In this document: positions 1-6,995 of the stretch, piece after piece
Layout: every line of letters begins with the position of its first letter
How positions within the stretch are numbered: the stretch's first letter is position 1
Source: JAJRXG01 sp964640065
GTDB lineage: Bacteria; Bacteroidota; Bacteroidia; Chitinophagales; Saprospiraceae
Direction: 5' to 3'
Length of the DNA stretch: 10,549 nt
Assembly (NCBI GenBank): GCA_964640065.1
Contig: CAZXIE010000127.1
Location: forward strand, 1-10,549
The notes under the pieces: generated by a model
What the model saw: only the letters and a program-made list of their open reading frames with translations
Databases searched by the model: none
What the model was told of the DNA's origin: nothing
Position numbers and translations under genes: made by a program

Positions 1-93
1 CATCGATAACAACGCTCCTAATATGAACGCCTTGATAGTAGTCTCTGGCAGTGTGGTCTCAGGACCTATATATGGTTTGTGTTCTTCTGACAT
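1..93 (-). CDS. OPT family oligopeptide transporter, N-terminal fragment (runs off the window)
   Basis: This is the first 31 codons of a gene that continues beyond base 1. The ATG lies at 93-91 and the reading begins MSEEHKPYIGPETTLPETT, then enters what looks like a first membrane helix (AFILGALLSM). An N-terminal pattern of P-Y-x-x-P-E-x-x-L-P-E-x-T followed by a helix is, from memory of the family, typical of prokaryotic OPT-family oligopeptide transporters, which are large multi-helix proteins that import small peptides or metal-peptide complexes. The start codon is 13 bases after the stop of the POT peptide transporter, so the two are probably co-transcribed. There is no Shine-Dalgarno sequence. 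Only the N-terminus is visible, so the family call rests on a short match, although the peptide-transporter neighbour supports it. Confidence 0.7.
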   Translation of the reverse strand, partial: MSEEHKPYIGPETTLPETTIKAFILGALLSM

Positions 94-106
94 AGTGATT
101 GATCAA

Positions 107-1588
107 TTAGTGAGTATTCCCCATCCATTTTTTGAGAAGAGGAGAAAGTAAGAGAATGAGTAACCCAGTTCCGATACCAGCGAAAACGAAGTTCATAAAG
201 AGACTAGGCATCTGTCCTAGGTCTTCAGAGTTAAATTTACCCGCGACAAGTCCAGCTACTAGATTGCCTGCTGCTGTTCCTACGAACCACATACCCATCA
301 TCTGGCTGACATATCTTTTAGGTGCAAGTTTCGTCATAGTACTAAGCCCAACAGGACTGATGCATAGCTCTGCACAAGTATGCAAGAAGTAAGCTGCAAA
401 TAAGTAGAAAGCTCCTGCTTTCATCCCTTCTGCAGCTATACCAGCAGCTAATACCATCGCATAAAATCCTACACCTACGCCTATCAATCCTATCACAAAT
501 TTGATCGGAGTACGTGGATTCATTCCTTTCGCTGAGAGCTTTATCCATAGGGCTCCAAAAACTGGAGCGAGTGTAATCAGAAAGAATGGATTGATAGACT
601 GAAACCAAGAGGCTGGTACTTCCCATCCAAAAACGTTACGATCCGTAAAGTCTCTAGCAAAGAGGTTAAAAGAGGATCCGTGTTGTTCAAAACTCGACCA
701 AAAGACTGCTGCAGCAACAATTAATATGAAGATAGTAATCACCTTCTTTTTTTCATCAGCATTCAGCCCTCCAGCGTATAGTACATACCCGAAATAACAA
801 AGTGCTATTGTAACAATCAGCACGATCGTAGCCCCAGCAATACCCGTGGCCGTAGTAAGATCTATAACTCCGATAGCTTGGAGGGCAAAGATAAGTATAA
901 CGGCAAAGAGAGCCATTGCGATAGCGATCTTTGAATTTCCTGTTGAAGAATACTCTGACTTGTCTTCTTCGATATTAGGCCTTAGACCTATCTCTCCAAG
1001 ATGACCTTCTGTCATCTTATACTGGATAAGGCCTAGTGCCATACCTACACCTGCTATAGCAAATCCAAGGTGCCAGTTGATATTTTCTGCAAAATATCCA
1101 CAGATGAGCGGTCCTAAGACAGCGCCTACATTGATACCCATATAGAAGATGTAAAAGCCAGCATCTCTCTTTGCTTCTTCATCCTTACCATAAAGATCCC
1201 CAACGATAGCACTGATGTTAGGTTTCAGAAGCCCTGTACCAACAACTATAAAGATGAGTCCTAGGAAGAAACTTAAATTATTAGGTATCGCTAGTATAAA
1301 GTGGCCAACCATAATGATGATACCTCCGTACCAAATAGACTTTCGTGCCCCTATCAATCGGTCAGCTATCCATCCTCCTGGTAAAGCCAAGAGGTATACA
1401 AAACAAGTGTACAGACCATATATAGCTCCACTAGTTTCGGCCGAAAAACTCAATCCCCCTTCGGCTAATGGCGTGGTCATAAACAAAACCAACAGAGCTC
1501 TCATCCCATAATAGGATAGTCGCTCCCACATTTCCGTAAAAAATAGCGTCGCCAGTCCTCGTGGGTGGCCAAAGAATGTCTTACTCAT
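107..1588 (-). CDS. POT/PTR2 family proton-coupled peptide transporter (MFS)
   Basis: This is a 493-residue inner-membrane protein of the proton-dependent oligopeptide transporter family, which brings in di- and tripeptides with protons. The diagnostic ExxER motif of helix 1 is at E19-M-W-E22-R23, followed by the Y-Y-G of the same signature. Further on come the PTR2 signature region GTGLLKPNISAIVGDLYG and the FEQHGSSFNLFA segment, which matches the conserved FEQQ motif apart from one H. About a dozen hydrophobic helices are visible, and the length is normal for the family. The reading frame stays open 28 codons further upstream, but family members begin close to a G-H-P-x-G-L motif, so the ATG at 1588 is preferred. 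The gene is followed by an OPT transporter 13 bases downstream and is divergent from the helicase at 1687. The exact substrate cannot be read from the sequence. Confidence 0.93.
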   Translation of the reverse strand: MSKTFFGHPRGLATLFFTEMWERLSYYGMRALLVLFMTTPLAEGGLSFSAETSGAIYGLYTCFVYLLALPGGWIADRLIGARKSIWYGGIIIMVGHFILAIPNNLSFFLGLIFIVVGTGLLKPNISAIVGDLYGKDEEAKRDAGFYIFYMGINVGAVLGPLICGYFAENINWHLGFAIAGVGMALGLIQYKMTEGHLGEIGLRPNIEEDKSEYSSTGNSKIAIAMALFAVILIFALQAIGVIDLTTATGIAGATIVLIVTIALCYFGYVLYAGGLNADEKKKVITIFILIVAAAVFWSSFEQHGSSFNLFARDFTDRNVFGWEVPASWFQSINPFFLITLAPVFGALWIKLSAKGMNPRTPIKFVIGLIGVGVGFYAMVLAAGIAAEGMKAGAFYLFAAYFLHTCAELCISPVGLSTMTKLAPKRYVSQMMGMWFVGTAAGNLVAGLVAGKFNSEDLGQMPSLFMNFVFAGIGTGLLILLLSPLLKKWMGNTH

Positions 1589-1614
1589 ATGATCCAATGT
1601 TTTTTCATCCGTCC

Positions 1615-1644
1615 TAAAAATAGACGTTAGATGCAGAAAACCAA
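1615..1644 (-). promoter_or_regulatory. Candidate Bacteroidota-type promoter for the peptide transporter genes
   Basis: On the minus strand, a TTG at 1644-1642 is followed after 19 bases by TATTTTTA at 1622-1615. This matches seven of eight positions of the Bacteroidota -7 element TAnnTTTG, with roughly the expected spacing from a -33 TTG. It lies 26 bases upstream of the preferred ATG at 1588. The motif is short and AT-rich, so a chance match is possible. Confidence 0.3.
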
Positions 1645-1686
1645 CATCTAATCTTACAGAGAACCAGATCATCCCTGTCTATCTTT

Positions 1687-4131
1687 ATGATAGAGATGAG
1701 TAAAGTAGATATCCAGCCTGGTCTAGATTGGTTCGAAGCGAATGACTGGAAGCCCTTTCCTTTCCAAAAAGAGGCATGGGAAAAATACTTACAAGGATAT
1801 GTAGGACTCATCAATGCTCCAACGGGATTTGGGAAGACCTACTCTCTGCTGATGCCTATCTTAATAGAGGCCCTACACACTCCGCAGCCTAAGCGCAAAG
1901 GGTTCAGAGCTATCTGGGTGTCGCCCATCCGAGCGCTGACAAAGGAGATCAAGATGAGTTGTGAGCGAGCCATCGAAGGTCTTGATCTGGATTGGAGAGT
2001 AGGAGTACGCACTGGAGATACTACTTCTACTCAAAAGAAAAAGCAGCTTTCTGATCCTCCTGAGATCCTGATCACAACACCTGAAAGTATACATGTCTTG
2101 ATGAGCTCGAAAGGCTATGAGTCCTACTTCAGAGATATGAGAGCTATAGTCATCGACGAGTGGCATGAACTGATGGGATCAAAGAGAGGGGTCCAAGTCG
2201 AGTTAGCGATCTCTAGACTACGGGGTATGCAAGCTAAGCTAAAAGTCTGGGGCATCAGCGCTACCATAGCTAATATCGATCAAGCTCTTGATATCCTGCT
2301 TGGTGATAAGGAGCTCTATCCCAAGCGCACGATCATCAGATCAGATATCAAAAAGCATATATCGATCGAAACGATCATGCCAGATGAAATAGAAAAGTAT
2401 CCTTGGGCTGGACATCTAGGTCTTCATCTCATCGCCAAGGTCATACCCATCATCAACAAAAGCCAGTCGACTATCATCTTTACTAACACCCGTGCTCAGT
2501 GCGAGATATGGTATCATAAGTTACTAGAGGTAGATCCTAGTCTAGCGGGTAACATGGCGATGCATCATGGGTCGATCAGTCGTGAGATCAGAGACTGGGT
2601 AGAAGATGCACTGCACGAAGGACGTATCAAAGCGGTCATCAGCACATCGAGTTTAGATTTGGGTGTAGACTTTAGACCAGTCGAATCGATCGTACAAATA
2701 GGCAGCCCCAAGGGTGTCTCAAGATTTGTGCAGCGAGCAGGACGTAGTGGACACCAACCGCTAGCCATCAGCAGGATTTATTTTGTTCCTACTCATAGTC
2801 TTGAGTTGATAGAAGGAGGAGCATTGCGATCAGCGATAGCAAGAGGAGTCCTCGAGCCAAGGATACCATATCTGAGATCTTGGGATGTCTTGATCCAATA
2901 TCTACTGACACTAGCAGTGTCTGATGGTTTTGACGAAGAGCAAATATTTACGGAAGTGATATCGACCTTTTGCTATGCATCGATGACGCGCGAAGAATGG
3001 TACAAGATCTTGGACTTCCTAGTGACGGGAGGAGATTCGCTCACGGCATATAACGAATACCACAAGGTCATCATCGACAACGGTCTATACAAAGTAGTGG
3101 ATCAGCGCATAGCTCGGCGACATAGGATGTCCATCGGAACTATCGTCAGTAGTTCGTCGATCAACGTGAGCTTCGTTACTGGCAAGCGACTCGGTAATAT
3201 CGAAGAGTACTTCGCATCCACGATGTCTCCAGGTGATGTCTTCTGGTTCGCTGGTCAGACCTTAGAATATGTGCGCATCAAGGACATGACGCTACAAGTC
3301 AAGAGATCGAAAGCTAAAAAGGCTCGAGTACATTCTTGGCAAGGGGGGCGCATGCCACTCTCTTCCACCTTATCGGCATTGATACGAGACAAACTCAGCA
3401 AATATACCGAGGGTGTCCTCGAAGACCAAGAGACAGAAGTGCTCTCACCGCTTCTGAACCAACAAGCTGCTCAGTCTCACTTGCCCAATGGTGGTGAGTG
3501 CTTGATAGAATACATCAAAAGTAAAGATGGATATCACCTACTCTTCTATCCTTTTGAAGGGAGGTGTGTCCACGAGGGCATGGGAGCATTGCTCGCACAA
3601 AGGATATCTGAGAAGTATAAGATCACCTTTAGCATCGGTATGAATGACTATGGTCTAGAGCTACTCAGTGATCAAGAGATCGATATAAAGATGATCGATA
3701 AAGAGCTATTCAGCACGAAGGGGTTGCTTGAGGACATACAATCGAGTCTTAACTCGGTAGAGATGGCTCGTCGTCAGTTTAGAGATATCGGAAAGATCTC
3801 TGGGCTTGTATTTCAAGGTTATCCTGGCAAGTATAAAAAGGAGAGGCATCTACAGTCTTCGGCTGCGTTGATCTTCGATGTATTCAGAGAGTACGACCCT
3901 GACAATCTCTTGTTTCTACAGACTTATGAGGAAGTGATGACCTTTCAGTTCGAAGAGTCGCGGCTTAGGGATGCTCTAGAAAGAATACAAAGACAGAAGA
4001 TCATCGTCACCCAACCTGATCACTTTACACCTTTTTCTTTCCCCATCGTCGTGGACAGACTTAGGGAGAAACTGTCTTCTGAGCGCCTAAGCGATCGAGT
4101 AAAGCGAATGATTAAGGCAGCGACAAGTTGA
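1687..4131 (+). CDS. Lhr-like DEXH-box helicase, ligase-associated DNA-repair type
   Basis: This 814-residue superfamily 2 helicase has every core motif: Walker A APTGFGKT at 44-51, motif Ia WVSPIRALTKE near 77-87, TTPES at 130-134, the DEXH box DEWH at 157-160, SAT at 191-193, IIFTNTRAQ near 263-271, and motifs V-VI ending QRAGRSGH at 349-356. A winged-helix and Lhr-core region follows to about residue 580, then a C-terminal domain. The overall length and the DEWHELMGSKRG context fit the ligase-associated DNA damage response helicases (TIGR04121 type), thought to be ATP-driven 3'-5' DNA or RNA:DNA unwinding enzymes in the cytoplasm. These are often found beside an ATP-dependent ligase, an exonuclease and a metallophosphoesterase, none of which is in this window. 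The start could be the ATG at 1687 or the one at 1696; TATCTTTA at 1680-1687 resembles a -7 element and would favour 1696. The word GATC is about twice as dense here as in the rest of the window. Confidence 0.9.
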   Translation: MIEMSKVDIQPGLDWFEANDWKPFPFQKEAWEKYLQGYVGLINAPTGFGKTYSLLMPILIEALHTPQPKRKGFRAIWVSPIRALTKEIKMSCERAIEGLDLDWRVGVRTGDTTSTQKKKQLSDPPEILITTPESIHVLMSSKGYESYFRDMRAIVIDEWHELMGSKRGVQVELAISRLRGMQAKLKVWGISATIANIDQALDILLGDKELYPKRTIIRSDIKKHISIETIMPDEIEKYPWAGHLGLHLIAKVIPIINKSQSTIIFTNTRAQCEIWYHKLLEVDPSLAGNMAMHHGSISREIRDWVEDALHEGRIKAVISTSSLDLGVDFRPVESIVQIGSPKGVSRFVQRAGRSGHQPLAISRIYFVPTHSLELIEGGALRSAIARGVLEPRIPYLRSWDVLIQYLLTLAVSDGFDEEQIFTEVISTFCYASMTREEWYKILDFLVTGGDSLTAYNEYHKVIIDNGLYKVVDQRIARRHRMSIGTIVSSSSINVSFVTGKRLGNIEEYFASTMSPGDVFWFAGQTLEYVRIKDMTLQVKRSKAKKARVHSWQGGRMPLSSTLSALIRDKLSKYTEGVLEDQETEVLSPLLNQQAAQSHLPNGGECLIEYIKSKDGYHLLFYPFEGRCVHEGMGALLAQRISEKYKITFSIGMNDYGLELLSDQEIDIKMIDKELFSTKGLLEDIQSSLNSVEMARRQFRDIGKISGLVFQGYPGKYKKERHLQSSAALIFDVFREYDPDNLLFLQTYEEVMTFQFEESRLRDALERIQRQKIIVTQPDHFTPFSFPIVVDRLREKLSSERLSDRVKRMIKAATS

Positions 4132-4196
4132 GTAATAATGCAGGTGGGATCACAACATAATAGGTTCCTAAACGATTTTATAGTACACCTCAGAAT

Positions 4197-4718
4197 ATGC
4201 TATCAAGGGTCTACATATTACTTCTACTACTGAGTATCACCTCGCTGAGCTGCACAAACGTCCAGGAGCCGCTCTTCGAAATGAGAATTGATGGGGACTT
4301 TTCGATCCCTCCAGGGTTGAATTCTTTTGATACTCATCACTTTATCATAAGAGATGTTCCTACGAGATTTCGAAACTTTGTAGCCGATCCCGATGATGCT
4401 AATATCGGTCGTGTTTTGCCAAGCCAAGCTACACTTACTGCGCTATTCGTCGGGATAGATTGGGCCATCATACGGGAAATATCTGTCCATGTCGTATCCG
4501 ACAGTAATCCTGAAGAAAGTAAAGAAGTCTTCTTCAATGACAGGGTCAATAGTAGCCAAGTAAAAGACCTTGAGTTATTAAGTTCTTTATCGGAAGTAAA
4601 AGATATCTTGTTTCAAGATTTTGTCACCTTAGAAGTACGCCTCAACTTTAGAAGGATTACTTCTGCGGAGATAGAAAGTCGCATAACCATGAACTTTAAC
4701 GTCAATGGACCAGAATAA
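4197..4718 (+). CDS. Hypothetical lipoprotein
   Basis: This 173-residue protein has a clear lipoprotein-type signal peptide: a short N-terminus with one arginine, a leucine/isoleucine-rich stretch at residues 7-14, and a cleavage cysteine at C19 in the context TSLSC. The lipobox is imperfect, with serine at -3, but still plausible for the Bacteroidota. The mature part has no motif that I recognise. It alternates short hydrophobic and polar segments, which suggests a beta-rich fold, and it ends with two stretches resembling amphipathic strands (VTLEVRLNFRR and ITMNFNVNG). It would be anchored in the inner or outer membrane, facing the periplasm or the outside. The gene begins 65 bases after the helicase stop, and its last 14 bases overlap the next gene, which suggests that pair is translated together. 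The function is unknown. Confidence 0.75.
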   Translation: MLSRVYILLLLLSITSLSCTNVQEPLFEMRIDGDFSIPPGLNSFDTHHFIIRDVPTRFRNFVADPDDANIGRVLPSQATLTALFVGIDWAIIREISVHVVSDSNPEESKEVFFNDRVNSSQVKDLELLSSLSEVKDILFQDFVTLEVRLNFRRITSAEIESRITMNFNVNGPE

Positions 4719-5019
4719 CGAACTACTTGTGCAATACATGGTAGAATTTGATGTGCCTCAACCATTTACTGAGGAGCTCATGAGTATGGTGCCAGCTCAA
4801 AGAAATGCTATAGAGAGGCTTTTTTCAGCAGGCAAGCTCTTATCATATACCGTGGCGGCAGATAAGTCTAAAGTTTGGGCGGTGATGATGGCAGAAAGTG
4901 AAAGTGAGTTGTTGTCATATATAGACGAGCTGCCGATGACACCTTATATGGATTTTGACTATTGTGAGTTGATGTTCTATAATACGGTGCACTTTATGCC
5001 TGCCATGTCATTGAATTAG
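4705..5019 (+). CDS. Small protein resembling the muconolactone delta-isomerase family
   Basis: This 104-residue cytoplasmic protein has no signal peptide or membrane segment. Its pattern is a first strand (QYMVEFDVP), a long helix containing M-V-P-A-Q-R-x-A, the phrase GKLLSYTVAADKSKVWAVM, then a second helix and a final strand ending CELMFYN. This fits the dimeric ferredoxin-like fold of muconolactone isomerase and YciI-type proteins, and small proteins of this look occur as unassigned genes in the Bacteroidota. There is no sign of an aromatic degradation pathway here, so an isomerase role should not be assumed. The start at 4705 overlaps the preceding lipoprotein gene by 14 bases. An alternative ATG at 4738 would cut into the first strand's lead-in, leaving M-V-E-F at the very N-terminus. 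The overlap hints at translational coupling. The family call is moderate and the function is unknown. Confidence 0.7.
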   Translation: MDQNNELLVQYMVEFDVPQPFTEELMSMVPAQRNAIERLFSAGKLLSYTVAADKSKVWAVMMAESESELLSYIDELPMTPYMDFDYCELMFYNTVHFMPAMSLN

Positions 5020-5067
5020 TCACGACTCGTCACTGAGTCTACTATATAGAATTTACTACTTTCGGTT

Positions 5068-6372
5068 ATGTCAATTCGGTTCATCCTTTGTTTAATGGTG
5101 GTGGCACTCTTCGGCTGTAATCAACCTACGTCGATCAATATCCCTAGCCCTAAAAAATCGCTCGTTCAACTGAGCACAAAATCACTGACTCCAGAGGAGA
5201 GAAAAGATAAAATATTAGGAGCTATAGTGGGGTCAGCGATAGGTGATGCTATGGGTGCTTCGACAGAAATGTGGCCTAGAGAAGATATCGTAGAAGAATA
5301 TGGTTATATCAATGAGTTAACACCAGCCTTAAGGTCTCAAAGTCCCGAAGGTACATGGGAGCATAACTTGGTAGCGGGTGCTACAACTGATGACACACGG
5401 TGGAAGTATTTTATCGGTCAGTACTTGATGAGTAATCAAGGTGATTATACACCTGAGAAATTTGCAATTTTTATCAGTACTTACTATCAGTCAGCTGTCG
5501 AAGGACTTGCAGATGATCGTAATCTATCATCCACGGACTCATTAGATGCCCAAGTAGAAAAAGTCGATTGGATTAAGGAGTGGGCAAGAGTTGCTAAGGC
5601 ATACCTAGAAGGAGAAAAGCAATATCACCAAAGCATAGGAAGGTTTTACGGCGGTGAGATGTCGTGCGCAGGCTTATTATATAGTCCAGCATTCGGTCTC
5701 GTATCAGAGGATCCAACATCAGCTTATGTTACGGCTTATGATCATGCCTTGTTCGACTTGGGGTATGCAAGAGATATCACAGCGATGTCAGCTACTATGA
5801 CTTATATGGCCATGAATGGTCAAGACTTTGCCGCAGTGGTGGATAGCAGTTTGTTGATAGATCCTTATGGATATACCGACAGTCGATTAGTAGGGCGTAT
5901 CCTGCAGTCATCATCCCTAGAGATTGCTCTTATCATCGAAGCCGCACAAAAGCTAGAAGTATCTGACAGTGCTATTATCAAGGTGCCGCTTGGATATCCA
6001 GGTACTACTCATGACTGGGCTAGACAATCTTTTGTTTATGAGGCCTTAGAAGAGAGACAAAAAGCTATTGCTTTCCATGCAGGAGAAATCTGGGATATCA
6101 CCTATGCCTCCATGTTGTTTGGAGAAGGTGACTTTCAAAAGACGATGGCTTTCGTGGTTAACTATGGCCGAGATAATGATACTGTAGCAGCCATCGTCGG
6201 AACGATACTTGGCGCCTACTTGGGCTTTGATGCTTTACCAGAAAATCTGAAGATAGAGGCTGTCCAGGTAAACCGCGAAGTGATGGGCATAGACTTAGAG
6301 GTGCTAGCAGAAGACATCTATGGATCTTTGCCAAATAATATCGATAAGGAAGAGGCTGCACCGATACAATGA
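5068..6372 (+). CDS. Lipoprotein with an ADP-ribosylglycohydrolase (DraG-like) domain
   Basis: This is a 434-residue protein. Residues 1-17 form a lipoprotein signal peptide with lipobox ALFGC (lipidated C17), followed by a polar linker to about residue 45. The catalytic domain begins with KILGAIVGSAIGDAMGAS, the usual opening of the ADP-ribosylglycohydrolase family. The metal-binding TDDT motif is at 107-110, and the C-terminal acidic motif GRDNDTVAA is at 367-375, with D369 and D371 in place of the common G-D-T-D-T-I. With both metal-binding clusters present the enzyme should be active, presumably removing ADP-ribose from a protein or small molecule, but the substrate is unknown. Family members are usually cytoplasmic, and this one is predicted to be exported and membrane-anchored. 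It sits between an unknown lipoprotein/isomerase-like pair and a DUF6580 gene, all on the same strand. TACTTTCG at 5057-5064 is a weak promoter-like element just before the start. Confidence 0.88.
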   Translation: MSIRFILCLMVVALFGCNQPTSINIPSPKKSLVQLSTKSLTPEERKDKILGAIVGSAIGDAMGASTEMWPREDIVEEYGYINELTPALRSQSPEGTWEHNLVAGATTDDTRWKYFIGQYLMSNQGDYTPEKFAIFISTYYQSAVEGLADDRNLSSTDSLDAQVEKVDWIKEWARVAKAYLEGEKQYHQSIGRFYGGEMSCAGLLYSPAFGLVSEDPTSAYVTAYDHALFDLGYARDITAMSATMTYMAMNGQDFAAVVDSSLLIDPYGYTDSRLVGRILQSSSLEIALIIEAAQKLEVSDSAIIKVPLGYPGTTHDWARQSFVYEALEERQKAIAFHAGEIWDITYASMLFGEGDFQKTMAFVVNYGRDNDTVAAIVGTILGAYLGFDALPENLKIEAVQVNREVMGIDLEVLAEDIYGSLPNNIDKEEAAPIQ

Positions 6373-6410
6373 CCTTCTATTGTCTTAACTTTACACCATA
6401 AGTATTCATT

Positions 6411-6995
6411 ATGAATAAGAAAGAACTCATCGTACTCGTCATCTTACTGTTAGCGATTACTACAAGGTTTTTGTTCATCAGATATGATCAGTCGGCTCTA
6501 CCAGGCTTTACAGCAGTAGGCGCAATGATGATATTTGCTGCTGCATATATGTCGGGTTGGAAAAAGTGGGTCGTGCCGATTGGTATCTTCTGGGTAAGCG
6601 ACATGATCGTTAATAATGTGGTGTATGCCCAGTACTATGATAGCTTTCAGGTATTTGGTAACCTATGGGTCTATGCGGCGTATGCCGGTATCGTATTAAT
6701 AGCTTACTTCTTGATGCGTCGACCTAACGTAGGTCGCCTACTGATCACTAGTACTTTAGGAGCAGTTCTCTTTTTCCTAGTGACTAACTTCGGATCGTGG
6801 ATACATCCTGCCGCTCCATATGCTAAAGATCTATCAGGATTGATGACTTCTTATGAAGCGGGTATTCCATTTTTTAGAAATGGATTGCTTGGAGATGTAT
6901 TCTTTAGTCTTGTACTTTTTGGTGCATTTGATCTGATAGCGACTAGAGTTTCTTCTCTAGATCCGGTTGTGTTTTTTAGAAAGTCTTTAGCCTGA
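6411..6995 (+). CDS. DUF6580-type integral membrane protein, putative transport protein
   Basis: This 194-residue protein has about five or six membrane helices, near residues 5-23, 33-49, 53-70, 85-102, 110-128 and 157-178. Motifs that look like those of the DUF6580 family are the F-T-A-V-G-A-M-M-I-F stretch at 33-42, S-D at 63-64 in the third helix, TNFGSW at 125-130, and IPFFRNGLLGD at 152-162. The family has been annotated as putative transport proteins, and its compact architecture recalls the substrate-binding components of vitamin transporters, but nothing here identifies a substrate and no riboswitch fits in the 38 bases before it. The gene follows the ADP-ribosylhydrolase on the same strand and appears to overlap the following oxidoreductase by four bases (CTGA), suggesting those two are translated together. 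Confidence 0.78.
   Translation: MNKKELIVLVILLLAITTRFLFIRYDQSALPGFTAVGAMMIFAAAYMSGWKKWVVPIGIFWVSDMIVNNVVYAQYYDSFQVFGNLWVYAAYAGIVLIAYFLMRRPNVGRLLITSTLGAVLFFLVTNFGSWIHPAAPYAKDLSGLMTSYEAGIPFFRNGLLGDVFFSLVLFGAFDLIATRVSSLDPVVFFRKSLA

Noticed and set aside
1215..1511. Plus-strand open frame of 98 codons, with others like it at 132-392
   Set aside because: These lie wholly inside the POT transporter on the opposite strand, and their products have no recognisable composition or motif.
1589..1672. A 28-codon N-terminal extension of the POT transporter, starting at 1672
   Set aside because: The extension (MIWFSVRLDV...) does not resemble the family N-terminus, would cover the likely promoter region, and the ATG at 1588 gives the expected G-H-P-x-G-L start.
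5024..5039. Inverted repeat GACTC-gtcact-GAGTC after the isomerase-like gene, considered as a terminator
   Set aside because: The stem is only 5 base pairs and is followed by TACTATATA with no run of T, so it does not support an intrinsic terminator.
6373..6410. A cobalamin riboswitch or other structured leader before the DUF6580 gene
   Set aside because: Only 38 bases are available and they show no conserved box or pairing; far too short for a cobalamin riboswitch.
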